Source of the DNA: Fuerstiella sp.
GTDB lineage: Bacteria > Planctomycetota > Planctomycetia > Planctomycetales > Planctomycetaceae
DNA length: 41,818 bases
Assembly (NCBI GenBank): GCA_022447185.1
Contig: JAKVAY010000004.1
Location: forward strand, 39,207 to 81,024
Reading direction: 5' to 3'
The notes under the pieces are model-generated. The model was not told where the DNA came from. It did no database searches and saw only the letters and a program-made list of their open reading frames with translations. The position numbers and the translations under genes were made by a program. Below, in pieces: positions 1 to 8,596 of this stretch (positions are counted from its first letter, which is position 1; each line of letters starts with the position of its first letter).

Positions 1-810
1 GCAACCGGTAAAACACTGGAACGTTCGACCAAAATCGCGATACGGGATAGTTATTCAACTAACTGTGAATTCGATAATGGTCCTCCATATAATTTTTCCT
101 GCTCGCGTCAAAACGTGGTTTTCACAAAAGCTTCCTGACACCAGTCATTCCGACTCATCAGTTGAAAACAATCTACCAACGGACAGCAGATTTCCTTCGG
201 GGCTGCCCCGGAAACACGATTCCAGGCAACAGACCAGTCTGAAGTTCAGGGTCCCGTCGATATCCTGATCATGGAATCCCGGACCCGGAGACCAGCCACG
301 GGGATCGAGATGAGTCCCTGACCTCCGACCCTCAAAAGACGAAGTAAACAACTCGCAGCACAGCGTTTTCAGCGGAGACGGAAACACAATTTTCGCGGGG
401 TCAATTTGGTATGAGCCAAAGTTGTTACCAGAGGTCACAAGGTCAGAAAACTCATTGGACAACATCGACCGTCAACATGAAAGAACTGATCGGCGATGAA
501 ACATCAGAAAAAGAAACGCACGAGACTGCCGATATCTGCGTCGGGTCATGGAAGATGACGGCAGGACAGTCGTCACCGTTTACCCGAATTCCTCATTCTG
601 ACAGAAGGTTCGCTGTATGGTTATCAAACGGGTCGGAAATGCCGGTTTGATGTGGGCGGTGCGATTCCTGCCCTGATCGGTCGCTCAATCCACGCAAGGC
701 CGACTGTTCACCCGACCGATAATGTGCAGGTCGGGCTGCCACAGCGGCATCGATACGAAAGGCAAACGCAGCCTGTCTCCCAACTCTCACGATGGACCAC
801 GGAGGTTTCA
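1..810. other. Gene-free stretch at window start
   Basis: No reading frame here has a convincing start, ribosome binding site or recognisable motif. The small frames on both strands have erratic composition and overlap one another. The stretch probably holds the 3' flank of a gene outside the window and the promoter region of the acidic protein starting at 811. I see no clear -35/-10 pair, tRNA or rRNA sequence. Confidence 0.5.
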
Positions 811-1059
811 ATGTCGGAAGAAACAACAGGCCTGACAGACGATCAGGAATTCGAAGAAATCAACAGCGACGAAGTCGACCGTATTGTTGAAGTCCTGGAC
901 AACCTGATTGAAGGCGTCGACAGCGACAATATTAAGCATTACCTCGAAGAAGCCTCCAGCAATATATACTACCTGATCTACGAAGATGCTGAGCAAGAAG
1001 CGCAGGATACTGACGCACCCGAACTCGAAAATGATGAGCAACTGCAGGACGCTGCCTGA
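811..1059 (+). CDS. Small, very acidic hypothetical protein (82 aa)
   Basis: I do not recognise this family. ATG at 811 was chosen because GGAGG lies at 801-805, five bases upstream; the longer frame reaching back to 652 has no such site. About 28 of 82 residues are Asp or Glu, against one Arg and one Lys, so the predicted pI is very low. The middle (residues about 20-58) looks helical, with regularly spaced Ile, Val, Leu and Tyr (DRIVEVLDNLIEG, YYLIYED). The C-terminus is a polar, probably disordered tail. There is no signal peptide or membrane segment, so it should be cytosolic. A terminator-like hairpin follows 26 bases after the stop, suggesting a monocistronic unit. A nucleic-acid mimic or binding partner of a basic protein is possible, but nothing in the sequence proves a role. 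Confidence 0.65.
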   Translation: MSEETTGLTDDQEFEEINSDEVDRIVEVLDNLIEGVDSDNIKHYLEEASSNIYYLIYEDAEQEAQDTDAPELENDEQLQDAA

Positions 1060-1084
1060 GTTTTGTTCATCACCAGATTGCCTT

Positions 1085-1121
1085 CAGGCCCAAAGAACGC
1101 TTGCTTCTTCGGGCCTGTTTT
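1085..1121 (+). terminator. Rho-independent terminator after the acidic small gene
   Basis: CAGGCCC-A-AAGAA (1085-1097) pairs with TTCTT-C-GGGCCTG (1105-1117) around a 7-nt loop. This gives 12 pairs with one mismatch, followed by TTTT and a T-rich stretch. Position and orientation fit termination of the 811-1059 transcript. Confidence 0.65.
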
Positions 1122-1269
1122 CGTTTCATAATCAAAGTTTGCGGTTTATTATTGCGGCTGGACGCACAAAACGTGTGTCTCATGAGACGGATACCTCTTT
1201 TTTTTACATCGTGAATTTCTGCAAACTGATAGTGCGTGGAACGCGATACGTGCTGTGTTGTGGTGCTAA

Positions 1270-2097
1270 ATGACATTTCATCCATTTTGCTCAACGGCTT
1301 GCCTGTTCCTAACGTGTTGTATCGCTGCAGGAGTCCGCATCACCCCAATCTGCGCACAGGAACAGCGCCGGGATACGCGCACGGCATCCACTGATCGCGG
1401 TGATACTCTCGCACGATTCGTTGATGAACTGGTGTCTGTTACTCCCGGAAAAAATGGGTTTCCAACAACTGTTTCGCTGCCATCCCGTGAGTTATGTCTT
1501 TCGCACGGAATTCGAATCGCGTGTTACGAAACAACTCAGGAAGTCTATCAGGTGGTTATGGGGATGAATCCGAGCCGCTGGAGGGGTCCGAGAAACTCAG
1601 TTGAGTCCGTTTCGAGACAGGACGTCGATCGATTCTGTGATCTTCTCACGAAGATGCTCCAGCAGGAAAACCTGATTGGACAGACAGACGTGGTTCGTCT
1701 GCCCACGGCTGCTGAATGGGAGTATTGCTGCCGTGCGGGCTCTGTAGAGCCATTTTATTTCGGCCGGCTGGATGATTCGACAGAATTGCTGGACAAACAC
1801 GCCTGGCACACGGGCAATGCGGCCGGAAATGATCCGGCCGTCGGAGTCCTGTTACCAAATGCGTACGGTTTGTACGACGTCCATGGCTACCTGTGGGAAT
1901 TTGTCAACGTCGACGACGGAGCGAACGCGACACCAGGAACTGCCTGGGTCATGGGGGGATCCTGGCGAGACTCAGCGCCTCGCTTGGCATCCGATAGTAA
2001 AAAAAAGGTCCCACTCAGTGCCACAAGTGACGCAATTGGATTTCGATGTGTCGTTGTCGCGGCTCCGTCGAATTCAAAGAATGTATCTGACCAGTAG
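1270..2097 (+). CDS. Secreted SUMF1/formylglycine-generating-enzyme-fold protein, probably non-catalytic
   Basis: This is a 275-aa protein with an N-terminal signal peptide (hydrophobic residues about 8-22, possible cleavage near ICAQ) followed by an FGE-sulfatase/SUMF1 fold. Family landmarks are ETTQEVYQVVMGMNPS, LPTAAEWEYCCRAG, NAYGLYDVHGYLWEF and the final GGSWRDSAP...IGFRC. In true formylglycine-generating enzymes a cysteine pair near the C-terminus does the catalysis; here the segment after GGSW lacks it, so sulfatase-activating activity is unlikely. Many planctomycete SUMF1-like proteins are binding or structural domains of unknown role. It stands alone, about 210 bases after the previous gene, with no sulfatase next to it. 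A 12-bp palindrome and a T8 run lie in its upstream region. The fold assignment is firm; the function is unknown. Confidence 0.8.
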   Translation: MTFHPFCSTACLFLTCCIAAGVRITPICAQEQRRDTRTASTDRGDTLARFVDELVSVTPGKNGFPTTVSLPSRELCLSHGIRIACYETTQEVYQVVMGMNPSRWRGPRNSVESVSRQDVDRFCDLLTKMLQQENLIGQTDVVRLPTAAEWEYCCRAGSVEPFYFGRLDDSTELLDKHAWHTGNAAGNDPAVGVLLPNAYGLYDVHGYLWEFVNVDDGANATPGTAWVMGGSWRDSAPRLASDSKKKVPLSATSDAIGFRCVVVAAPSNSKNVSDQ

Positions 2098-2320
2098 CCA
2101 ATCGTCCTCTCTTCCGATATCATGCAGAATGCGATTCCAGTTCGTCGGGCTGTACGAATTACGCGTGTCTGACTGGTTGATGACCTGGGCCCAACGTCAG
2201 GGACACACTGCATGCAACGACAGTAGAATGGAATTTGGACCCTGAGAATTGAAACGCCTGCGATCAGGTTAAAAATGGAGGGCTCTCCGCAGCCAGCGGG
2301 GCACCGCAAGGAATTTTAGA

Positions 2321-4057
2321 ATGACGACGGAAGATCATCATGCGGCAGATTCGGGCCCGGACGAAACTGTAACACACAACCAGACAACATCTGGTGCTGA
2401 CGAACAGGGTGCGGCCTTCGAAACGGACACTGCAACTCCACAAATGGCTCAGGCATCTGGTCCGTCCTGTGTTGATCCGGCAGCTGTGGATTCAGCGCCG
2501 GCAACACCCACGGAATCAGACAGCGTACCCCCACCCATCGAGCCTCCGGTTACGAAGTCGCCGGATGGTGAACTCACAGCTACTGTGCCTGCTGATTCGC
2601 AGGTTTCCGGCTCTAACTCTGCAGATCCGCCTCTCGTGCAGGATGCTGAAGCGATCGAAGATCGTACACCGAAGCCCGGTGCAGCCGCACGCGTTCGCGA
2701 ACAGCTGAGGTCACACACTGATGATCACGCTGTACAAATCTCCGATGATGGAGAGCCACGGCAGGAGCGTTCCCAAGGCGGTGCGTCGGTTGAAATTCCA
2801 AAGGACAGTGAACTGGATTCAGTGCTTGAGTCACAAATTGCTGAAGCAATGACGTCAGATACCTCCGCTCCTGTGGAAACAGCACCGATTGTCGGAAGTG
2901 AAACAGAAACAGAGGAAGGGCAGTCAGCAGCTTCAGTCGATGAACTCGGTCCTGGCTCTCAATTGAAGGGCACCGTCCAGCAGATTCACGGTGACAACGT
3001 TTTTGTCGATGCTGGTGTTCGAAGCGGAGTTATTGTTCCTCTTCGTCAATTCGCCGAAAACAAACAACCTTCGGTCGGTGATGAGCTGACAATCATTGTT
3101 GAGTCTGTTGATGAAGATGGACTGTTCAAGGCGAGAATTCCTCAGGGCCGTCATAAACCAGGTGGAAACTGGGATGCACTGGCTGCCGGCCAGGTCGTGG
3201 ACTGCATGGTCACCGGTACCAACAAAGGCGGTCTGCAGGTCACTGTCAGTAGCCTCAGGGGATTTATGCCCGCGAGCCAGGTTGACCTGGGCTACATCGA
3301 TGATCTGGAAGTTTATGTCGGTCAGAAACTGACAGCTCAAATCATGGAAGTCAACAAGAAGAAACGCAATCTGGTGCTCAGCCGTCGAGTCCTCCTGCAG
3401 GCGGAACGAGCAAGTCAGCAGGGCGATTTTTGGGCGTCGCTGGAAGTCGGACAGGACCACGAAGGGACCGTCAAAACTATTAAGGACTATGGTGTATTCG
3501 TGGATCTTGGTCCGATGGACGGATTCCTTCACATTGGCGAAATGGCCTGGTCCCGAATCAATCACCCGAATGCTGTAGTCAGTGAGGGTCAAACGGTTCA
3601 GGTCAAGATTCTTAAGCTGGACGCCGAGCGACAGCGGATCAGTCTGGGAATGAAACAGCTGATACAAAATCCGTGGTTGTCCGCAATTGAACGATACGCT
3701 CCGGAACGAGTCGTTGCCGGAAAAGTAACACGCATTGCTGACTTCGGAGCGTTTGTGGAACTGGAACCTGGCATTGAGGGCCTCGTGCACATCAGTGAAC
3801 TCGCGTGGCGCCGTGTGGGTAGCGTGAGCGAAGTTCTGAGCACAGGGGACTCCTGCGATTTTCAGGTGATTGATGTCGATCCAAAACGAAAACGAATCTC
3901 GCTTTCGCTAAAAGCACTGGAGACACGCCCGGAACAACCGGCTCGGGAGGAGCGACCGGAACCAGAAGAACGAAAACCGAATCCGAATCTTCGTGGCGGG
4001 ACAAGTGCAGAAAAGGGCGGAAGCGGTCTGTTCGGTAATCCGTCAGATTTCACATAG
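2321..4057 (+). CDS. S1-domain RNA-binding protein (ribosomal protein S1-like) with long acidic N-terminal extension
   Basis: This 578-aa protein has a low-complexity N-terminus (residues 1 to about 205, rich in Asp, Glu, Ser, Thr, Pro and Ala) followed by four S1/OB-fold repeats. Repeat 1 is about 212-276 (GTVQQIHGDNVFVDAG), repeat 2 about 290-358, repeat 3 about 377-446 (GTVKTIKDYGVFVDLG) and repeat 4 about 463-533 (GKVTRIADFGAFVELE). The last three end in the usual KKRNLVLSRR or KRKRISLSLKAL type strand. A charged tail with RGG follows. S1 repeats bind single-stranded RNA; the closest known role is that of ribosomal protein S1, which recruits mRNA to the 30S subunit. E. coli S1 has six repeats and no such extension, so this could be a divergent RpsA or a separate translation or RNA-decay factor. 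AAGGA lies about 9 bases before the ATG. It converges on dnaE with an 81-base gap. Confidence 0.85.
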   Translation: MTTEDHHAADSGPDETVTHNQTTSGADEQGAAFETDTATPQMAQASGPSCVDPAAVDSAPATPTESDSVPPPIEPPVTKSPDGELTATVPADSQVSGSNSADPPLVQDAEAIEDRTPKPGAAARVREQLRSHTDDHAVQISDDGEPRQERSQGGASVEIPKDSELDSVLESQIAEAMTSDTSAPVETAPIVGSETETEEGQSAASVDELGPGSQLKGTVQQIHGDNVFVDAGVRSGVIVPLRQFAENKQPSVGDELTIIVESVDEDGLFKARIPQGRHKPGGNWDALAAGQVVDCMVTGTNKGGLQVTVSSLRGFMPASQVDLGYIDDLEVYVGQKLTAQIMEVNKKKRNLVLSRRVLLQAERASQQGDFWASLEVGQDHEGTVKTIKDYGVFVDLGPMDGFLHIGEMAWSRINHPNAVVSEGQTVQVKILKLDAERQRISLGMKQLIQNPWLSAIERYAPERVVAGKVTRIADFGAFVELEPGIEGLVHISELAWRRVGSVSEVLSTGDSCDFQVIDVDPKRKRISLSLKALETRPEQPAREERPEPEERKPNPNLRGGTSAEKGGSGLFGNPSDFT

Positions 4058-4138
4058 CAACCTCTTCCACCACGGTCCTCTTCCTCTGACGTTTTTTCCG
4101 GCACATTCGTCAATTGAGACGGCCACAAGTGATACCGA

Positions 4139-7100
4139 TCACACTCCGGCGGTTTTGAACTCGAAGAACTGTTCACCGATGGAGTCCACAAGCTCCCGCC
4201 GAAAGTCAGGGCCCACGCTGACCTCACATCCCGTCCCGGTGGTGAGAATGTATCGCAGTCGGTCCGATGTTCCGTTTTCTCCCGGACCGCTGACGCTGGC
4301 CGGATCCTTCGAGTCAACAACCAGAACCACTCCAGTTGATCCTGGATATTTTTGAATGACCCGATGGACGGACTCAATATCATCGCGCGTGTGCAGCCCC
4401 TGCTCAAATTTTATAGCGACCTGTGATGTGAATTCTCGATCAGCATCATCCAGAGAAAACATTCTGTTCACGATCAGATTCGGCTCACGGCCGCGTCGGT
4501 CGACTCTTCCCTGGATAACAACGATATTTTCCGCTTTAATCAGACTCTCAAATCTGGAATAGTCCGACGGCCAGGCGATGCAGCGGACAATCCCGGCTGG
4601 ATCTTCCAGATCAAAGTTTGCGTAGCGATTTTGTCCGTTCGAATTAGGCTTTTTTGATGTTGCGATTCGGACGGAACCCACCAACCCGGTCACTGTCACT
4701 GATTCACCATCTTCCACATCCGACAACTGGCGCGTTGTTGTCCGTGCGAACGTCTCAATTCTTCGGCGGTGCCGACTCAAAGGATGCGACGTCAAATAGA
4801 ATCCAAAAGCCTCTTTTTCCATCGCCAGTTTCTGTGAATGCGTCCAGTCAGGAACGTCGGGAAAACTGACGGTCACTTCTTCTTCATCCACCACATCATC
4901 ATCACCTCCGAACAGACTCATCTGTCCGCTTGCCCTGTCCCTCTGGCGTGATATCCCGGCCTGAATTGCCCTTTCCACAACTTCCAGCTGCTGAGCCCGA
5001 CTCCCGGGAAGCTCGTCTAACGTACCTGCCCTGATCAATGCTTCCAGGGCACTGCGTGTCAATGCCTTTGAATCAATGCGTTCTGTGAGGTCAAAGATGT
5101 GCTTGAAAGCACCATTCTCGTTTCTCTCATGTACGATTGAATGTAGCACCCCTTCGCCAACGCCCTTAATCGCTCCCATGCCAAACGTGATCCTGCCGTC
5201 ATCCATACCGAATTCAACTTCAGACCGGTTGATATCCGGTGGCAGCACATCAAGTTTCTGGCGCCGGGCGTCATCAACGTGTTCGCTGATTCGTTCGGTA
5301 CTTTCCATCCCGCAACTCAACAGCGCCGCCATGAACTCCACTGGGTAGTGAGCCTTGAGGTAAGCCGTTTCGTAAGCGATCAATCCGTAAGCGGTGGAGT
5401 GAGACTTGTTGAATCCGTAACCGGCAAATGCCACGATCAGATTCCACAGTTCGTCGGCAAGTGCCACTGGAATGTCGTTCGCTTTTGCTCCGCTGAGGTA
5501 ATCGTCGTAAAAACTGTCAATAATCGACTGCTTCTTCTTGCTAATCGCTTTGATGCATTTATAGGCACTCGCCAGCTCTACGTTTCCGACACGATTTAAA
5601 ATCCGCATCACCTGCTCCTGGTAGACCATCACACCGTAGGTCTCCTGCAGGATGTCGTCAACAACCGGATGAACCTTTCGTGGCTCTTTGCGCCCATGCT
5701 TTACTTCTACATATTCCAGGATCATGCCGCCTTCCAGTGGTCCGGGACGGTACAGCGCTGATGTCGCAATAATGTCTTCAAAACAGTCAGGCTTCATCTT
5801 TGTTAACAGATCCCGCATACCGCCCGATTCCAGCTGAAACACTCCCTTGGTTTCACCACGCTGCAGCAGCGCAAACGTCTCTGCATCTGTGAGGTTGTTC
5901 TTGACATCATCAAGGCTGAAATCAGGATGTGTTCGCTGCACATTCTGAACGGCCTTGTCCAGAATGGTGAGGTTCCGCAGACCCAAAAAATCCATTTTCA
6001 ACAGACCAATATCTTCAATCGTCGGTCCGTCCCACTGCGTAATGATATCCTGTTTACCGGTAATCTTCTGAAGCGGAACGACTTCGTTCAGTGCGACGTC
6101 CGCAACGACGACCCCGGCCGCATGTGTTCCTGTGCTCCTTGCCAGACCCTCCACTGCCATCGCGTAGTCCAGCAATTCGCGCGCGGTCGAATCTGTATCA
6201 TAAGCCGTCTGCAAATCGACACTTTTATTAAGTGCATCAGCCAGCTTTATATTCAGTTCGTCGGGAACCATTTGCGCCAGATCGTTGACGCGCGGAAGCG
6301 GAACATCCAGCGCTCGGCCAACATCGCGAATCGCATTCCTCGCCTTGAGTGTTCCGTGCGTACCGATCTGAGCGACATTCATTGCCCCGTACTTTTCCTT
6401 GGTGTAGTCAATCACCATTTGACGACGGTCGCGGCAGAAATCAATATCAATATCCGGAGGCTCGTTGCGACTGGGATCCAGAAAACGTTCAAACAGCAGG
6501 TCATATTTAAGCGGGCAGACATCTCCCAGTCGCAGCAGAAATGCAACGATCGCTCCACACGCTGAACCACGGGCTCCGCAGGGAATACCATTACGCCGCG
6601 CAAATTCAACGAAGTCCCACACGATTAGAAAGTAGCTGGCATAACCCTTGGATTCGATAATTGACAGTTCATATTCCAGTCGATTCCAGTGTTCCTGTGT
6701 CAGTTCATCTCCGTACCGTTCGTACATACGTGCATGGCAGAGATCCTTCAGATACTGCGTGTCAGTTTTATTTTCTGGTGGACGGAAGACCGGATACAGT
6801 TTTCGGTCATGCAGCTGTATGTCAACACGATCGGCAATCTCCTGTGATCGTGCCACGGCATCGTCAAGCCCCTGAAATGTACTGTACATTTCGTCCGGAC
6901 TGCAGACATAGAGTCCGTCATTACTCATCTTCATTCGGCCAGGATCGTTACGGGTGCGTCGGGTATTGACACAAAGCATCACGTCCTGAACTTTTGCATC
7001 ATCGCGTGTGAGATAATGTGCATCGTTGGTAGCGACAAGTGGCAGTCCCATTTGACCGGCCAGATCAACTGTAAGCTCCAGACACTGCTTCTGAATCTCA

Positions 7101-7684
7101 AAGCCCGCGTCCTGAATTTCCATATAGAATCGATCACCGAACACCTGTGAGTACCACCCAGCCAACTGTCTTGCCTCGTCGGTTCGTTCGGCCAGCAGTA
7201 ATTTTGAAAGTTCACTGGAAACACATCCTGACAGGCAAATGACGCCTTCGCTGTGTTCCTTCAGCAGTTCCCGGTCAATACGGGGTTTGTAGTGAAAACC
7301 TTCGAGATACGCAGCTGATGCCATACGAATGAGGTTATCGAATCCAGTACGATTCATTGCCAGAAGCGTCAGATGCGACTGTGCTTCCTTTTGACGTGTC
7401 GCACTGCGATCCGTCCGCCGGCCCGGAGCCACATATGCCTCGTAGCCAATAATCGGATTCACGTCCCGGCTCCTGCACGAGCGGTGAAATTCAATCGCCC
7501 CGCACAGGTTGCCATGGTCTGTGATAGCGACCGCATTCATGCCCAATTCTTTGACACGGTCCACAAGTTTCGGAATGCGATTAACACCGTCCAGCAGACT
7601 ATAATGCGTGTGGCAGTGCAGATGCGCAAACGGGCGAGTAACAGCCGCCGGGGAAACTACCGGGCTCTCCGTATCACTGATCAT
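4139..7684 (-). CDS. dnaE: DNA polymerase III alpha subunit
   Basis: This is the replicative DNA polymerase catalytic subunit, 1181 aa (E. coli DnaE is 1160). An N-terminal PHP domain begins HLHCHTHYSLLDG (residues about 21-33) with ITDHGNLCGAIEF following. The palm motif PDIDIDFC near residue 411 carries the metal-binding aspartates. YGFNKSHSTAYG is the conserved finger region. QMSLF near residue 920 matches the internal beta-clamp binding motif and is followed by an acidic linker (GDDDVVDEEEEV-like). An OB fold (about 995-1075, VTVTGLVGSVR) and a C-terminal tau-binding-type region complete it. It is of the DnaE type, not PolC, because no DEDD exonuclease is inserted. It is the last gene of a minus-strand cluster after the PSP1-domain gene, a hypothetical gene and ispD. 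Its ATG overlaps the stop of a possible 60-aa ORF. Confidence 0.97.
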   Translation of the reverse strand: MISDTESPVVSPAAVTRPFAHLHCHTHYSLLDGVNRIPKLVDRVKELGMNAVAITDHGNLCGAIEFHRSCRSRDVNPIIGYEAYVAPGRRTDRSATRQKEAQSHLTLLAMNRTGFDNLIRMASAAYLEGFHYKPRIDRELLKEHSEGVICLSGCVSSELSKLLLAERTDEARQLAGWYSQVFGDRFYMEIQDAGFEIQKQCLELTVDLAGQMGLPLVATNDAHYLTRDDAKVQDVMLCVNTRRTRNDPGRMKMSNDGLYVCSPDEMYSTFQGLDDAVARSQEIADRVDIQLHDRKLYPVFRPPENKTDTQYLKDLCHARMYERYGDELTQEHWNRLEYELSIIESKGYASYFLIVWDFVEFARRNGIPCGARGSACGAIVAFLLRLGDVCPLKYDLLFERFLDPSRNEPPDIDIDFCRDRRQMVIDYTKEKYGAMNVAQIGTHGTLKARNAIRDVGRALDVPLPRVNDLAQMVPDELNIKLADALNKSVDLQTAYDTDSTARELLDYAMAVEGLARSTGTHAAGVVVADVALNEVVPLQKITGKQDIITQWDGPTIEDIGLLKMDFLGLRNLTILDKAVQNVQRTHPDFSLDDVKNNLTDAETFALLQRGETKGVFQLESGGMRDLLTKMKPDCFEDIIATSALYRPGPLEGGMILEYVEVKHGRKEPRKVHPVVDDILQETYGVMVYQEQVMRILNRVGNVELASAYKCIKAISKKKQSIIDSFYDDYLSGAKANDIPVALADELWNLIVAFAGYGFNKSHSTAYGLIAYETAYLKAHYPVEFMAALLSCGMESTERISEHVDDARRQKLDVLPPDINRSEVEFGMDDGRITFGMGAIKGVGEGVLHSIVHERNENGAFKHIFDLTERIDSKALTRSALEALIRAGTLDELPGSRAQQLEVVERAIQAGISRQRDRASGQMSLFGGDDDVVDEEEVTVSFPDVPDWTHSQKLAMEKEAFGFYLTSHPLSRHRRRIETFARTTTRQLSDVEDGESVTVTGLVGSVRIATSKKPNSNGQNRYANFDLEDPAGIVRCIAWPSDYSRFESLIKAENIVVIQGRVDRRGREPNLIVNRMFSLDDADREFTSQVAIKFEQGLHTRDDIESVHRVIQKYPGSTGVVLVVDSKDPASVSGPGENGTSDRLRYILTTGTGCEVSVGPDFRRELVDSIGEQFFEFKTAGV

Positions 7685-7863
7685 TGAGATCCGTCCTTTG
7701 TCGATCGAGATCGTGTTTCGATACTTTTTGCTGACTGTTTTTCATAGAACAAATGTAACGCGAGTGACCAGTCTGCACAGATCTCAGTACGTTTTTTATC
7801 ATCTTCACTGACCTGAAATGTGTTTACAATCATTGGCAGCACTATGTTTGCGCAACGGTGCAT
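7681..7863 (-). CDS. Possible 60-aa ORF coupled between ispD and dnaE
   Basis: This frame exactly fills the gap between two real genes. Its ATG (7863) directly follows the ispD stop, and its TGA overlaps the dnaE ATG as ATGA. That geometry is what translational coupling looks like, and it would explain an otherwise odd 179-base gap inside an operon. Against it: the upstream ribosome binding site is weak (only GCGAGA), the product is mixed-charge with no recognisable motif, and 60-codon frames arise easily by chance. I cannot assign a function. It may instead be untranslated leader for dnaE. Confidence 0.25.
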   Translation of the reverse strand: MHRCANIVLPMIVNTFQVSEDDKKRTEICADWSLALHLFYEKQSAKSIETRSRSTKDGSQ

Positions 7864-8565
7864 TCAGTCTCGCGACGATGACACACGCCCCGCCAGAATC
7901 ATCTGTGCCAACTGAAAGTCTGCCGCAGTGGTAATTTTAATGTTATCCCAGGCCCCATCCGTCACTGTGACGGAGTGTCCGACCGATTCCACCATCGCGG
8001 CTTCATCCGTAAATTCCTGCAACTGTCCGCGGACCTGAGTATATACATCCAGCAGCAGGCGGCGAGAAAACCCCTGGGGCGTCTGAGCCAGCACCAGATC
8101 CGATCGGTCGACGGTAGATTCAATACACCGTGCTTCGTTGATGCGTTTGACAGTACTGGTGATAGAAACTCCAGGAATGGCAGCACCTGTTTTAACGGTC
8201 GCAGAGAAGACTTCGTCAATGACCTCAGGTCTGATGAGCGGCCGGGCTACGTCATGGACTGCGACAAATTCACATGTATTCTTTACTGACAGAAGGCCGT
8301 TGCGGACACTTTCGGAACGCGATGCACCGCCGGTGATCAATTCAACACCGCGTAAATCGTCACCAAACTGTCGATTGAATGCCGTCGTGTCCGAATCCTG
8401 GAGTATCAACAGGATCTGTTTGACATCCTGACGCTCAGCGAACGCCTGCACGGTCCGCTTCCACACAGGCACTCCGCGCAGATCGATAAACGTTTTTTTT
8501 TGGTCAAAGCCACGAAAGCGACTGCTGCTTCCTGCAGCCGGAAGAATCACAGCAAAGTCAGCCAT
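7864..8565 (-). CDS. ispD: 2-C-methyl-D-erythritol 4-phosphate cytidylyltransferase
   Basis: IspD transfers CMP from CTP to 2-C-methyl-D-erythritol 4-phosphate, the third step of the MEP isoprenoid pathway, in the cytosol. At 233 aa it has the normal family length. The nucleotide-binding motif PAAGSSSRF (residues 9-17) is followed by the Lys-containing QKKTF segment, then VAVHDVARPLI (canonical VHDAARP) and the signature LAQTPQGF, and TDEAAMVE near the C-terminus. A run of nine A residues on the coding strand encodes part of QKK and is a possible slippage site. It sits 31 bases after the preceding hypothetical gene and shares an operon with dnaE. The next-but-one pathway enzyme, IspE, is encoded separately at 20.8 kb. 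Confidence 0.95.
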   Translation of the reverse strand: MADFAVILPAAGSSSRFRGFDQKKTFIDLRGVPVWKRTVQAFAERQDVKQILLILQDSDTTAFNRQFGDDLRGVELITGGASRSESVRNGLLSVKNTCEFVAVHDVARPLIRPEVIDEVFSATVKTGAAIPGVSITSTVKRINEARCIESTVDRSDLVLAQTPQGFSRRLLLDVYTQVRGQLQEFTDEAAMVESVGHSVTVTDGAWDNIKITTAADFQLAQMILAGRVSSSRD

Positions 8566-8596
8566 AGCATTCCGATTAACGACTTATTTCAGGCTT

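Noticed and set aside
145..465. 106-codon minus-strand frame near the window start
   Set aside because: Cys/Arg/Ser-rich, no motif and no ribosome binding site; overlapping plus-strand frames are equally open.
2933..3790. 285-codon open frame on the minus strand opposite the S1-repeat gene
   Set aside because: It mirrors codon bias of a clear S1 protein on the plus strand and shows no domain or ribosome binding site.
5927..6565. 212-codon plus-strand frame opposite dnaE
   Set aside because: It lies wholly within the catalytic part of dnaE, is rich in Cys, His and Arg as reverse-frame shadows often are, and has no motif.
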